Shown here: in pieces, positions 15,275 through 24,641 of the stretch
Layout: each line of letters opens with the position of its first letter
Position numbering within the stretch: position 1 is the first letter of the stretch
Origin: Candidatus Avelusimicrobium facis
GTDB lineage: Bacteria; Elusimicrobiota; Elusimicrobia; Elusimicrobiales; Elusimicrobiaceae
Reading direction: 5' to 3'
DNA: 38,980 nt
Assembly: GCA_900762815.1 (NCBI GenBank)
Contig: CAAFHX010000041.1
Location: 1-38,980 of the forward strand
Notes under the pieces: model-generated
Database searches by the model: none
What the model was told of the DNA's origin: nothing
The model's input: only the letters and a program-made list of their open reading frames with translations
Made by a program: the position numbers and the translations under genes

Positions 15275-16465
15275 TTATTTTGCTTTTTCGGCGGACGCTT
15301 TGGCGGCTTCTTTTTTGGCCTCTTCGGCGGCGCGTTGGGCGGCTGCGGCTTCTATTTCCTTGTCCACGTCAAAGGTTTTGGTTACCTTGATGTCGGCTTT
15401 GTCAGCCAGGCCGTTGACATAATCGGTCATGGCTTTTTGGATTTTTTGTTGGGCGATATACTGGGCCAAATCTTTGGCGATGTCATCATAGCCGATTTCT
15501 TTTTCGGCCCGTTTTTCCTTTACTTTAATAATATGCCAGCCCACTTCGCTTTGGACCGGGGCGCTGACTTTGCCCACCGGCAAGGTAAAGGCCGCCGCGT
15601 CAATTTCCTTGGGGGCGATGCCCTTAATTAAAATCATATCCCCTCCGCTGGCCAAGGCGGTTTTGTCCTCGGTGTATTTTTGCACGGCGGCGGAAAAATC
15701 CATACCCCCGTCCAGCTCTTTTTTAATTTGTTTGGCCAAGTCCGCCTTTTTTTGCGCTTCTTCTTTAGACATATCCTTGGTGACGGCCAAATAAATATGG
15801 CCCACGCGCACTTGTTCGGCGGTCAGCTGTTTGAGCTTGGCGGCGATGAGCTGCGCCTCTTGCAATTTGGCGGGGTCCTCTTTTTCCAAGGCCTTGAGGG
15901 CTTTGGTTTTATTCTTCAAAGCAGCCTCTACATTGGCATAGAGAGCTTTGACGTCGGCCTCTTCCACGGGTTTGACCGAGGCTTGGATTTGGGCCTCCAT
16001 TAATTTCTTAACGGCGATATCTTTTTTGATTTTAGCCTTGTAGCTTTTGAGCGTTAAATGTTGTTTCTTCAGCGCTTCGTTAAAGCGTTTGTCGGCCCCT
16101 TTGGGGTCCTGTTTGCCGTTTTCATCCACGGCAAAGCGGGTTTTGATTTCGTTAATGCCTTCGTCCACTTCCGAATCCTTGACCACGATTTTGGCCTCTT
16201 CGGCGGCTTGATACATCAGCTCTTTGGAAATCAGCTCTTTCAGCACTTCTTTGCCCAAAAAGTCTTTGGCGTGTTTTTGTTCCAAAAACTGCGGCGCGGC
16301 GGCTTGGTATTGCTCAATAACACCCTCGTAATAGTTGTCGTACTCCGAAGAGAGTACCGGCCGCCCGTTGACGGTGGCGACGGAAGATTCCATCACTTTG
16401 CCTTGCACGCTCCCCGCCAGGCACAGGGCCAAAGCGCAGAGCAAAAACTTATTCGTCTTGTTCAT
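15275..16465 (-). CDS. Periplasmic parvulin-type peptidyl-prolyl isomerase (SurA-like)
   Basis: This is an exported chaperone/PPIase of 396 residues. A signal peptide (residues 1-22, ending near SVQGK) is followed by a SurA-type N-terminal helical region with ATVNGRPVLSSEYDNYY and KELISKELMYQAAEE. The rotamase domain (about residues 215-315) contains VRVGHIYLAV, FSAAVQKYTED, ALASGGDMILI and VGWHIIKV. The C-terminus is an Ala/Glu/Lys-rich charged tail. It should help fold outer-membrane or secreted proteins. The start overlaps the upstream lipoprotein PPIase gene by 17 bases. PrsA and PpiD share the domain; the signal peptide without a lipobox and the pdxA neighbour favour SurA. Confidence 0.85.
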   Translation of the reverse strand: MNKTNKFLLCALALCLAGSVQGKVMESSVATVNGRPVLSSEYDNYYEGVIEQYQAAAPQFLEQKHAKDFLGKEVLKELISKELMYQAAEEAKIVVKDSEVDEGINEIKTRFAVDENGKQDPKGADKRFNEALKKQHLTLKSYKAKIKKDIAVKKLMEAQIQASVKPVEEADVKALYANVEAALKNKTKALKALEKEDPAKLQEAQLIAAKLKQLTAEQVRVGHIYLAVTKDMSKEEAQKKADLAKQIKKELDGGMDFSAAVQKYTEDKTALASGGDMILIKGIAPKEIDAAAFTLPVGKVSAPVQSEVGWHIIKVKEKRAEKEIGYDDIAKDLAQYIAQQKIQKAMTDYVNGLADKADIKVTKTFDVDKEIEAAAAQRAAEEAKKEAAKASAEKAK

Positions 16466-17309
16466 AAATCATCACCTTGTATTTGTTTTGTAAAGCATTC
16501 AGCGCCGCATCCGTTTTGTGATTTTCCAAAATGGTGCGGATCCGGGGGGCCGCGTCTTTTAAGGACAGGCGGCGTTCTCCCGTTTTCATTATTATATGAA
16601 ATCCCTGCGCGGTTTTGACAAACCCCTGCACCGATCCGGCGGGGGAGTTGGCCGCGATGACCTCCAGCTCCGGGATAAATTCCCCGGGCATAAAGGAAAT
16701 TTCTTTGCCCTTGCTTTCTTGCGGGGCGTCGGAATATTGCCGCTCCAATTCTTTCCAGCGGGATTTGGCGCGTTTGAGTTCGCGCCAGACGGCGTCGGCG
16801 GTTTGCGCGTCGGCAATAATAATTTGGCGGATTTTCATCTCGTACGGATATTTTTTGTAGTAGGCTTCAATTTCTTCGTCTGAGACGCGCGTGAGGCCTT
16901 TTTCGCGGTTGTATTCCTCCCACATGTGCACAAGCAACTGCTGGCTGTAGTCTTGGTAAATTTCCTTGAGTTGTTGTTGTTTGTCCTCCAAATCCGATAG
17001 ATATACGTCACTGCGGTCCAATTCCTTGTCTTTGGCGTCTAAGGCAATGAGTTTTTCCCGCACGAGCAATTGCAAAAAATTCTTTCGGCCCGAGGGCGTT
17101 TTGGCGTATTCTTGGTCCTCCGGGGACAGCAGGGCCAAGCGGTCGTCTAATTGCTGACGCGTGATTTTGACGGGGCCCACTTGTGCGGCCGGCGCTTCCT
17201 GGGAGGCCGGAGCGGCGGACGGCGCCGGCTCTTCAAAAGAGGGACCGCTTGAGGAGGTGCACGCCCCCGCCAGGGCGCAGAACAGGGAAAGAAGCCATAA
17301 TTTTCTCAT
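16449..17309 (-). CDS. Lipoprotein peptidyl-prolyl isomerase (PrsA/SurA family)
   Basis: This 286-residue lipoprotein is predicted on the periplasmic face of a membrane. The signal peptide ends in the lipobox LAGAC, with Cys17 as lipid attachment, followed by a Ser/Pro/Ala-rich linker. The SurA-like N-terminal part contains ITRQQLDDRL and LVREKLIALDAKDKELD. The rotamase domain (about 160-270) has KIRQIIIADAQTADAVW, ELERQYSDAPQ, EISFMPGEFIPEL and GFHIIMKTG. It starts 3 bases after the mfd stop and overlaps the next PPIase, so two related folding factors sit in tandem and probably cooperate or have split substrates. Confidence 0.83.
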   Translation of the reverse strand: MRKLWLLSLFCALAGACTSSSGPSFEEPAPSAAPASQEAPAAQVGPVKITRQQLDDRLALLSPEDQEYAKTPSGRKNFLQLLVREKLIALDAKDKELDRSDVYLSDLEDKQQQLKEIYQDYSQQLLVHMWEEYNREKGLTRVSDEEIEAYYKKYPYEMKIRQIIIADAQTADAVWRELKRAKSRWKELERQYSDAPQESKGKEISFMPGEFIPELEVIAANSPAGSVQGFVKTAQGFHIIMKTGERRLSLKDAAPRIRTILENHKTDAALNALQNKYKVMIYEQDE

Positions 17310-17312
17310 ACG

Positions 17313-20300
17313 TTATACTATAGCATTTTGCGGCTTTAAGATACTTTCAAAAAAGGTAATAGCGGCCTCGGCCTCGGCCACCGGGTCGGCCTGCGGGGGC
17401 AGGCTCAGGCGCACGCCGTCGCCGTTGCGCGAGGGGATAAAGTGTGTCCGTTGGCCATAGCGGGCCAAAATGCGCGCGGGCAAATCGGCCGGCATTTTAA
17501 AATCGTGGGTAAACAACAGGTCCAGGGCGTGGTTGGCATATTCCACATGGTAAATTTTGAGCGCTCCCGCCCGGCGCGAAAGCTGTAAAACGCGGTTTAA
17601 ATTGGCCAGTTCCGCCGGCACCGGCCCGGCCAAATCGGCCAGTTTGGCCAAGATTTGTTTGGCCCGCGCCTCATCGGCAGACATCAGCTCTTTATAATAT
17701 TTTAAGCGGTCGCTGTCGTCGGGGATATAATCGGGCGGAATATAGGCCGCCAAAGGCAAACTGACCGTGGCGCGAATGGTGCGCGTAACGGGTTGCCCCT
17801 TGAGCTTTTTGACCTCGTTGGCCACCAAGTCGCAATACAAGCTCAGGCCCACTTCATTGACGTAGCCGTGCTGTTTGACGCCCAGCAGCTCGCCCGCGCC
17901 GCGGATTTCCATGTCGCGCAGGGCCAGCTTAAAGCCGCTGCCCAAGTCGCTAAATTCCATCAAGGCGGCCAAGCGTTTTTTGGCTTCCTCGGTGGGGTCC
18001 TTTTCCTTGGGGTCCTTGTAGGGCATGGCCAGCAGTTCTTTGTAATTGTCTTGCGGGGCGGACTCGGCGGGTTTGAGCCAATCCGGGTGGAATAAATAAC
18101 AATAGGCTTTTTTGTCCCCGCGTCCGATGCGTCCGCGCAGCTGGTACAGCTGGGCCAACCCGAAATTCTGCGCGTTTTCCACAATCAAGGTATTGGCATT
18201 GGTAATATCTAAGCCGGACTCTATAATGGTGGAGGCCAGCAAAATATCGTATTTGCCGTTGTTAAAATCCCACAGGGTTTGTTCCAGCTCGGTTTCTTTC
18301 ATTTGCCCATGGGCCATGCAGATGCGCGCTTGCGGCACCAAATGTTTTAAAAACAAGTAGCGGCTTTGCATGCTCTGCACGCTGTTGTAAACATAATAAA
18401 CCTGTCCGCCCCGGGCCAACTCTTGGGTAATGGCTGCGGCAGCCAGCTCATTGTTCCACGCGGTAACCACCGTTTTGATGGGGGTGCGTCCGCGCGGGGG
18501 GGTATCTATCAACGAGATATCCCGCAGCGAGGACAAAGACTGGTTGAGCGTGCGCGGAATGGGCGTGGCGCTGAGCATGAGGGTGTGCACCCCGGCGCTT
18601 TTGGCTTTGATTTTTTCTTTTTGGCGCACGCCGAAGCGGTGTTCTTCGTCTATGATGACCAGCCCCAGGTCTTTAAACACCAGGTCTTTAGACAGCAAGC
18701 GGTGCGTGCCGATAATAATATCGCACACGCCTGCTTGCACTTGGCGGATGATTTCTTTTTGTTCCTTGCGGGTTTGAAAGCGGCAGAGCATTTGCACATT
18801 GACGGGAAAGCCCGCCATGCGTTTGGAAAAGGTTTTGTAATGTTGGTCTGCCAAAATGGTGGTAGGCACCAGCAGCATTACTTGTTTGCCGCTCATGACG
18901 GCATGCAGCGCCGCGCGCATGGCCACTTCGGTCTTGCCAAAGCCCACATCGCCCACCAACACGCGGTCCATAGAGCGGTTGCGCGAGAGGTCGCGCAACA
19001 CCTCTTCTATGGCTTGGGTTTGCCCCGGGGTCTGTACAAAAGGGAAAGAATCGGCAAATTCTTCTTCAATGCGCGCGTCTCCGGCGAGGGCCTGCCCGCC
19101 GGCGGCTTGCCGCTGCGCTTCCAAACGCAAAATCTCTTTGGCGGTTTTTTGCGCTTCTTCTTTGACGCGCTTTTTAACGTCCTTCCACGCCACGCCCCCC
19201 AACGCCGACAAAGCCGGCGCCTTGCCCCCGGCCCCGATGTATTTTTGTACGCGTTTAAAGTCATACATGGGCACGTATAATTTGCTGCCCCGGCGGTATT
19301 CAAGGATGAGGCAGTCGGTGGGATTTTCGTCCTTGTCCATAATTTCCAACCCCAGGTATTTGCCGATGCCGTGATTTTGGTGCACTACATAGTCGCCGGG
19401 GCGCAGCTCTTTAAAACGCACCTTTTGCGCGCCCGGGATATCAAAACGCTTGAGCACCTCCGCCGCGCGGTAGCGGCGGTTTAAAATCTCGCCGGAAGTA
19501 ACCAATGCCCATTTTTCGGCCGGATGATAAAACCCTTGCGTCAGCGCAGAAATTTGCAGCGGAATGTTTTTTAAATGCGGGTAATCGGCCAGCAAATCAC
19601 GAAAGCGGTCCATTTCCCCTCGGTTGAGGCAGGTGATGGTCAGGCGGACCTGTTGCTGCTGCCAGCGGGCGGCCTCGCTGTCAAGCAAGTTAAAATTGGC
19701 GTTAAAAGCCACATTGGCTTTGAGGCCGCAATCGGTGCCGTGGGCCGTGGGGAGCAGACTCAGCACCGCCGCCCCCGGGCAAGCGCTTAGGTCAAACTCC
19801 GGGCGGGGCTCTCTTAAAATCAGTTGCGCCCCGCGCACATAATCGGCCAAAGTGGCGGGCGTGTGTTCAAAACGCAAGGGCAAGACCGTAACCCGGTCTT
19901 GGCGCGCCAAGGTGTTTTGCGTGTCCAAGTCAAAGCTGCTGATGGTGTCTATGCGGTTGCCGGCAAAGTACAGGCGTTGCGGCCGCTCTTGCCCCGGCAC
20001 AAAAAGGTCCACCACGCTGCCGCGCACGGCATATTGTGCGGGGCCTTCGGTGTAATCTTGGCGGGTATAGCCCAGCCGCTCCAGCTGCTCCACCAGCTCG
20101 CCCCGGTGCAAAGTGCTTCCCCGGGCGACGGTAAAAGTGTTGGCCTTAAAATCTGCCGGAGCGGGCAAGGGGGCTTGCCACTCCTCATAGGTGGCCGCCA
20201 AGGCATACGGAGGGGGAGAGCTAAGCAGCTCCTGCAGCGCGGCCATTTGCCCGGCAAAGGTTTCCGGGAACAAAATAATAGAGGTGCCTTGCGGGGCAAA

Positions 20301-20456
20301 TTGCTCCAGCGCGGCGGCAAAAGAGGCCGGATCAGCCTGGGTGAGATAGACGAGGGCCTGTTTTGTGTCCAGGTACCGCCGGGCCGCAAAATATCCGTCG
20401 GCGGCGCTGTTGGGCAGGCCGTAAAAATAAGCGGGAGAAACTGTAGACTGCGTCAT
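17313..20456 (-). CDS. mfd: Transcription-repair coupling factor
   Basis: Mfd displaces stalled RNA polymerase at DNA lesions and recruits UvrA. It has 1047 residues, slightly shorter than E. coli Mfd (1148), mainly in the N-terminal UvrB-like region. In order: UvrB-homology domains (1-330), the RNA polymerase-interacting CarD-like domain (LRPGDYVVHQNHGIGKYLGLE, about 350), then the helicase with Walker A GDVGFGKTEVAMRAAL, DEEH box (VIIDEEHRFGVRQKE), SATPIPRTL, and the RecG-like TRG region through QLRGRIGRGDKKAYCYL. The C-terminal Mfd domain is present (LKYYKELMSADEA). A TAAGAT box lies 6 bases before the ATG with no evident Shine-Dalgarno, so a leaderless start is possible. It heads the mfd-PPIase-PPIase-pdxA group. 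Confidence 0.95.
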   Translation of the reverse strand: MTQSTVSPAYFYGLPNSAADGYFAARRYLDTKQALVYLTQADPASFAAALEQFAPQGTSIILFPETFAGQMAALQELLSSPPPYALAATYEEWQAPLPAPADFKANTFTVARGSTLHRGELVEQLERLGYTRQDYTEGPAQYAVRGSVVDLFVPGQERPQRLYFAGNRIDTISSFDLDTQNTLARQDRVTVLPLRFEHTPATLADYVRGAQLILREPRPEFDLSACPGAAVLSLLPTAHGTDCGLKANVAFNANFNLLDSEAARWQQQQVRLTITCLNRGEMDRFRDLLADYPHLKNIPLQISALTQGFYHPAEKWALVTSGEILNRRYRAAEVLKRFDIPGAQKVRFKELRPGDYVVHQNHGIGKYLGLEIMDKDENPTDCLILEYRRGSKLYVPMYDFKRVQKYIGAGGKAPALSALGGVAWKDVKKRVKEEAQKTAKEILRLEAQRQAAGGQALAGDARIEEEFADSFPFVQTPGQTQAIEEVLRDLSRNRSMDRVLVGDVGFGKTEVAMRAALHAVMSGKQVMLLVPTTILADQHYKTFSKRMAGFPVNVQMLCRFQTRKEQKEIIRQVQAGVCDIIIGTHRLLSKDLVFKDLGLVIIDEEHRFGVRQKEKIKAKSAGVHTLMLSATPIPRTLNQSLSSLRDISLIDTPPRGRTPIKTVVTAWNNELAAAAITQELARGGQVYYVYNSVQSMQSRYLFLKHLVPQARICMAHGQMKETELEQTLWDFNNGKYDILLASTIIESGLDITNANTLIVENAQNFGLAQLYQLRGRIGRGDKKAYCYLFHPDWLKPAESAPQDNYKELLAMPYKDPKEKDPTEEAKKRLAALMEFSDLGSGFKLALRDMEIRGAGELLGVKQHGYVNEVGLSLYCDLVANEVKKLKGQPVTRTIRATVSLPLAAYIPPDYIPDDSDRLKYYKELMSADEARAKQILAKLADLAGPVPAELANLNRVLQLSRRAGALKIYHVEYANHALDLLFTHDFKMPADLPARILARYGQRTHFIPSRNGDGVRLSLPPQADPVAEAEAAITFFESILKPQNAIV

Positions 20457-20504
20457 AACTGTATCTTACCCAAATGTCCGCCACCGCGGCAGGTACAAAA
20501 AAGG

Positions 20505-22631
20505 TTAAAAGCTGGTGGGCGCGGTGCCCTTTTTGAAAGCTTCCAAAAATTTGTTGGGGTCCGTCGGCGTGGCCAGCTTGCCCGTGTTGGGGTTTATGTA
20601 AGAAAAGGAAATCCCTTCCGGCACGGCAAAATCATCGGCGGGTTCGTCCTTTAAAATTTGCTCCATAATTTCGGTCCACCAGCGGGCCGTGGTGCTGCCG
20701 GTCCAGTGGTATTTTTCTTGCGAGGTGTCGTCGTCGTACCCCATCCATGCGGCGGCCGCCGTATGCGGCGTCATGCCCACAAACCACATGTCGCGGTGGC
20801 TTTGGGTGGTGCCGGTTTTACCGGCGATAGGGCGTTTGAGGCGGTTGGCCGCCGCGCCGCTACCGCGTTGCACCACGCCTTTCATCATATTGATGAGCAG
20901 GTAAGCGTTTTGCGGGGTAAACGCTTCGCGTTCGTTGGCGATGTGTTCCTCTAAAATACGGCCGTTGTTGTCTTCCACCCGTTCAATATAATAGTTATCC
21001 GTGTGGATGCCGCCATTGGCAAAAGTGGTGAGTGCGGCCAAATGCTCGTCCATATTTATCACGGCCACACCCAAGCCCAAGGCCGGCACGGGCGGCAAGG
21101 GCGCTGTCAGCCCCGCTTTGCGCGCTACGTCAATGACCTTGCGCGCGCCGATGGCGTCTATCAAATTCACGGCCACCAGGTTTTTGGATTTTTCCAAGGC
21201 GCGGCGCAGGGTAATCCAGCCGTCGCTGCGGCCGCCGTAGTTTTGCGGCACCCATACGGTAAAGGCCTTGCTGCCGATAAAGGATTGCGCCGCCAAATCC
21301 AGCGAATACAAATCGGCGTTTTCGTCAAAAGTATGCCAGTTGCGCCCGTCAAAATAAAACATGGTGGGCAAATCTTTCACCAAGGTGGCGGGGGTATAGC
21401 CCTGCTGCAGCGCGGCCATCCATACATAGGGCTTAAAGGAGGAGCCGGGCTGGCGCTTGGCCTGGGTGGCGCGGTTGAATTTGCTTTGTGTAAAGCTGCG
21501 GCCGCCTACCATGACGCGCACGGCCCCGCTTTTGACATCGCGCACCATAAAGGCCCCTTGCAGGCGCGGGTACTCCTCGCGCGGTGGGGCATTTTCTTCG
21601 CCGGGCTCGGCTTTGTGCGTGTCGGCCTCCGGGTCATTGGGGTCTATTTCTATACCCATGCCTTTGGCGATGACGGCGTCAAATTCCTGCAGCTTTTTGT
21701 TCATAATTTCTTCGGCCACGGCCTGCTGGTCAATGTCTAACGTGGTGTAAATGTTCAGCCCGCCCTTCCACAGGGTTTCGGTGCCGTATTTGGGCTCTAA
21801 AATGCGGCGAATGTGTTCAATAAAATACAAGCCCGGTTTGTCGCCGTCGGGCGTGGGCTCTTTCTCGGGCAAGGGTTCGGCCTTGGCCTTTTGCAGGTCC
21901 TCGGCGGAGATATACCCTTGTTCGTGCATCACCTGCAGCACCAAATTGCGCCGCTCGCGGGCGCGCTGCGGGTTGGCAAACGGGTTGTAATTGCCCGGCG
22001 AAGGAATCAGCCCCACCAGCAGGGCCGCCTCTCCGGTGGTCAGCTCGGAAAGCTCTTTATTAAAATAGCGTTTGGCGGCGGCCTTGACGCCGTACGCGCC
22101 GCTGCCCAAATAAATTTCATTTAAATACAGCTGCAGGATTTCGGGCTTGCTGAAGCGGTGCTCTATTTGTACAGCCAGCACGATTTCGCGGATTTTGCGG
22201 ATAATCTTTTTTTGCTGCGTTAAAAACACGCCGCGCGAAAGCTGCTGCGTCAGCGTAGAGCCGCCCTGTTTGGCGCGGCCGGTAACAATGTCGTTGAGGA
22301 GCGCGCGCAAAATGCCGCGTACGGAAAAACCCGCATGTTGGAAGAAAACGCGGTCCTCCATGGCCACCACGCCGTTTTGCAAATCCACCGGGATTTCTTC
22401 CAGCGGCACGACGCTGCGTTTTTCAATGGAAAATTCGTGAATGAGTTTGCCGTTGCGGTCAAAGACCTTGCTGGTTAAAGAGGGGGTGTATTCCTCCATT
22501 TCATAGACGGGGGGAATACCCGAAAAAATGTAGCGCATAAACACCGCCCCGCCCAAAATGCACAAAAACAGCCCGCAAAGCAGCGAAAACACAAAGAGTT
22601 TAGAGGTTAAAAATTTTTGAATGCGATACAT
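20505..22631 (-). CDS. Penicillin-binding protein 1A (bifunctional transglycosylase/transpeptidase)
   Basis: This class A PBP of 708 residues polymerises and crosslinks peptidoglycan. An N-terminal membrane anchor (about 10-32) is followed by the GT51 domain with catalytic Glu in VAMEDRVFFQHAGF, then KQGGSTLTQQLSR and RKIREIVLAVQIE. The transpeptidase has the serine motif in PGSSFKPYVW (SxxK), SKN in LEKSKNLVAVN, and KTGTTQSHRDMWFVG. The start at 22631 (MYRIQKF) was preferred over an upstream in-frame start at 22661, because TATAAT lies 6 bases before it, so an mRNA could begin at the ATG itself. It is the gene upstream of mfd, 48 bases away. Confidence 0.92.
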   Translation of the reverse strand: MYRIQKFLTSKLFVFSLLCGLFLCILGGAVFMRYIFSGIPPVYEMEEYTPSLTSKVFDRNGKLIHEFSIEKRSVVPLEEIPVDLQNGVVAMEDRVFFQHAGFSVRGILRALLNDIVTGRAKQGGSTLTQQLSRGVFLTQQKKIIRKIREIVLAVQIEHRFSKPEILQLYLNEIYLGSGAYGVKAAAKRYFNKELSELTTGEAALLVGLIPSPGNYNPFANPQRARERRNLVLQVMHEQGYISAEDLQKAKAEPLPEKEPTPDGDKPGLYFIEHIRRILEPKYGTETLWKGGLNIYTTLDIDQQAVAEEIMNKKLQEFDAVIAKGMGIEIDPNDPEADTHKAEPGEENAPPREEYPRLQGAFMVRDVKSGAVRVMVGGRSFTQSKFNRATQAKRQPGSSFKPYVWMAALQQGYTPATLVKDLPTMFYFDGRNWHTFDENADLYSLDLAAQSFIGSKAFTVWVPQNYGGRSDGWITLRRALEKSKNLVAVNLIDAIGARKVIDVARKAGLTAPLPPVPALGLGVAVINMDEHLAALTTFANGGIHTDNYYIERVEDNNGRILEEHIANEREAFTPQNAYLLINMMKGVVQRGSGAAANRLKRPIAGKTGTTQSHRDMWFVGMTPHTAAAAWMGYDDDTSQEKYHWTGSTTARWWTEIMEQILKDEPADDFAVPEGISFSYINPNTGKLATPTDPNKFLEAFKKGTAPTSF

Positions 22632-22692
22632 ACCTAAATTATAGCAAACTTGCCCCGCCAACGCCCGGCCCGCGCCCGGTGGAAGCCACCGG
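22632..22692. promoter_or_regulatory. PBP promoter element and hairpin in a divergent gap
   Basis: Minus-strand TATAAT reads at 22643-22638, 6 bases before the PBP ATG. A perfect 7-bp hairpin, CCGGTGG-AAG-CCACCGG, lies at 22676-22692. The rest of the 254-base divergent gap (to 22885) is GC-rich with two CCCTTTT-type repeats. AT-rich sequence before the histidine kinase start (22820-22865) probably carries its promoter. No operator was recognised. Confidence 0.4.
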
Positions 22693-22885
22693 AAGGAAAT
22701 AACCCTTTTGCCCGGGCCAGGGGCTGTATTTCCTCATTGAAAATGCGCGGCAAGGCGGGCCCGGCAGGCCGCGTCGGGTGGGGCGGCATAACCCTTTTTC
22801 AGGCTGGTTTTGCAAAATAAAAAAAGTATTATATGGAAAAGAGGTCAAAAAATAGTAAAATCTAGCTATCTGCCGGGAACGGAAC

Positions 22886-23989
22886 ATGGCACAGAAAGAG
22901 AAGAAGAAAACCTGCATTTACTCCTGCCCGGAGGAATGTATGGAAACGGCCCGTTTTTTGGAAGGTCCCTCTGCCGCAGCGGCTTTGGCCGCACAGGGAG
23001 TGGCCGGATATGACTTGGTCTATATCGCCGATTTGCAGCGTCGCCAAATTTTTATGTTCGGTAATCCTTCCGGGGCCGGCAAGACCCTCTTGCCCGATAC
23101 GGCCCAGCCCGTGCACGAACAGGCCCACGCCCGGGCCGCCCAAGGCGAGGTGCTCAGCTACGAATGGAGCTTAAACCGGGGGGAAAAGACCTGCTTTTAC
23201 CAAACCACCTTATTGCCGTTGCGCGACCAAGCCGGGCAGGTGGGCAGTTTGCTGGGGCTGGTGCGTAACATTACCGCGTGGGCGCAGCGGCAGGGGCATG
23301 AACAATTTTTAAAAGAAGTCAGCGGGCGGACTTTCCCACAGATTTTGCTGATGGCGCGCGAGCAGGAGCGCAAAAATATTTCTGCGGCTTTGCACGATGA
23401 AATCGGTTCTGCGGCGGTGGCGCTGACCTCGCTGTTGAGCCTGGTCAAACAGGATGTGCAAGAGGCCAATTCGGCCCAAGCGCTCAAAGACATTGCCGCT
23501 TTGGACAGACAAATCAAAGACAGCATTGAACGGGTCAAAAACATTGTGGTCAGCTTGCGTCCGCCCAATTTGGAGGCGGTTTCTTTGGCCGAGGCGGTGC
23601 GGGACATGGTGGACAATGTGGCCCGGTACCGGGGGCTGCGCCACCGCTGTAAGGTGCCGCACGGCGAAGAAGGCCCTTTGTCTGATGAAGTCAAAATTGT
23701 GTTGTACCGGGTGGCGCAGGAGAGCTTGAACAATATTGTCAAACACGCCCGGGCCACACGGGTGGATGTGGAGCTAAAGCTGCGCGCCCACGACGTGATT
23801 TTAACCGTCCGCGATGACGGAAAAGGTTTTAAAACCGCTTCCCAGCGTTCCATTAAGCACATCGGGCTTTTGTCCATGCGCGACAGTGTGGCCTATTTGG
23901 GGGGCAAATTTACCATTCAAAGCCAACCCGGCCGGGGCACGGTGGTGCAAGTGCAATGCCCGCGGGTGGTGTATGGGGAGAAACGATGA
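22886..23989 (+). CDS. Sensor histidine kinase, NarL/HisKA_3 family
   Basis: This 367-residue kinase phosphorylates the response regulator encoded next to it. There is no transmembrane segment, so it is a cytosolic sensor. Residues 1-25 contain Cys10, Cys14 and Cys18 (C-x3-C-x3-C), possibly redox- or metal-active. A PAS-like domain follows (about 35-135, ending LLGLVRNITAW). The HisKA_3 dimerisation helix is EQERKNISAALHDEIGS, with the phospho-acceptor His170. The ATPase has the N-box in ESLNNIVKHA, DDGKGF, and GRGTVVQV. The last bases overlap the regulator gene (ATGA). The signal sensed is unknown. Confidence 0.88.
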   Translation: MAQKEKKKTCIYSCPEECMETARFLEGPSAAAALAAQGVAGYDLVYIADLQRRQIFMFGNPSGAGKTLLPDTAQPVHEQAHARAAQGEVLSYEWSLNRGEKTCFYQTTLLPLRDQAGQVGSLLGLVRNITAWAQRQGHEQFLKEVSGRTFPQILLMAREQERKNISAALHDEIGSAAVALTSLLSLVKQDVQEANSAQALKDIAALDRQIKDSIERVKNIVVSLRPPNLEAVSLAEAVRDMVDNVARYRGLRHRCKVPHGEEGPLSDEVKIVLYRVAQESLNNIVKHARATRVDVELKLRAHDVILTVRDDGKGFKTASQRSIKHIGLLSMRDSVAYLGGKFTIQSQPGRGTVVQVQCPRVVYGEKR

Positions 23990-24633
23990 GCATAAAGATT
24001 GTGCTGGCAGACGACCACGCCATTGTGCGTGACGGAGTGCGCGCCGTATTGGAGCGCAAAGGCAAAGAGATGGAAATTGTGGCGGAAATCGCCAACGGGA
24101 AAGATTTGGTGGAGTGGACCGCCCACCACGACGCGGATGTATATGTGGTGGATATTTCCATGCCGCTCTTAAACGGCATAGAGGCCACCCAGCGCCTGAT
24201 GAAGATGAAACCGCAGGCCAAGGTGGTCATGCTCAGTATGTACGATGACCGGGTATCGGTGGAAAAAGCCCTCAAGGCCGGGGCCAAGGGCTTTATCGTC
24301 AAAGTGTCTACGGCTGATGAAATCGTGGACGCGATAAAGGAAGTGGCCGCCGGACGTTTTTATTTGTGCAGCAAGGTGTCAAAGTACATTGTGCAAGGTT
24401 TTTTGGGCAAGACCGCCCCGCGCAAACGCGACGGTTCGGGCCTGACCCCGAAAGAAAAAGAAGTGTTGCAGCTCATTGCGGAAGGGTACAGCAGCAAGCA
24501 AATAGCCAAGACGTTCAATTTGTCGCTCAATACCATTCACGTGCACCGCAACAACATCATGAAGAAACTCGGCATTCACAAACAGGCCGAGCTGGTGCGC
24601 TACGCCATTAAAGAAGGCATTGCGCAACTGTAA
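23986..24633 (+). CDS. LuxR/NarL-family response regulator
   Basis: This 215-residue transcription factor is the partner of the upstream kinase. The receiver domain has acidic residues Asp9 and Asp10, phospho-acceptor Asp56 in VVDISMPLLNG, and the switch Lys in AKGFIVK. After a linker, the C-terminal LuxR helix-turn-helix reads LTPKEKEVLQLIAEG, SSKQIAKTFNLSLNTIHVH, then NNIMKKLGI (about 155-205). The ATG at 23986 was chosen because MSIKIVLADDHAIVRDG is the canonical receiver start and it gives a 4-base overlap with the kinase. Target genes cannot be named. The pilin palindromes in this window are possible candidates, but nothing in the sequence links them. Confidence 0.92.
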   Translation: MSIKIVLADDHAIVRDGVRAVLERKGKEMEIVAEIANGKDLVEWTAHHDADVYVVDISMPLLNGIEATQRLMKMKPQAKVVMLSMYDDRVSVEKALKAGAKGFIVKVSTADEIVDAIKEVAAGRFYLCSKVSKYIVQGFLGKTAPRKRDGSGLTPKEKEVLQLIAEGYSSKQIAKTFNLSLNTIHVHRNNIMKKLGIHKQAELVRYAIKEGIAQL

Positions 24634-24641
24634 GGAGACGT

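Noticed and set aside
17290..17312. Promoter for the lipoprotein PPIase (TATAGTATAA before its ATG)
   Set aside because: These bases are the last codons and stop of mfd, the gap is only 3 bases, and co-transcription explains expression.
18366..19280. Plus-strand open frame of 304 codons opposite mfd
   Set aside because: It lies entirely within mfd on the other strand, with biased composition and no recognisable domain.
22940..23090. P-loop ATPase motif in the histidine kinase N-terminus (GNPSGAGKT)
   Set aside because: The spacing does not fit GxxxxGK(S/T), and the region is better read as part of a PAS-like sensor domain.
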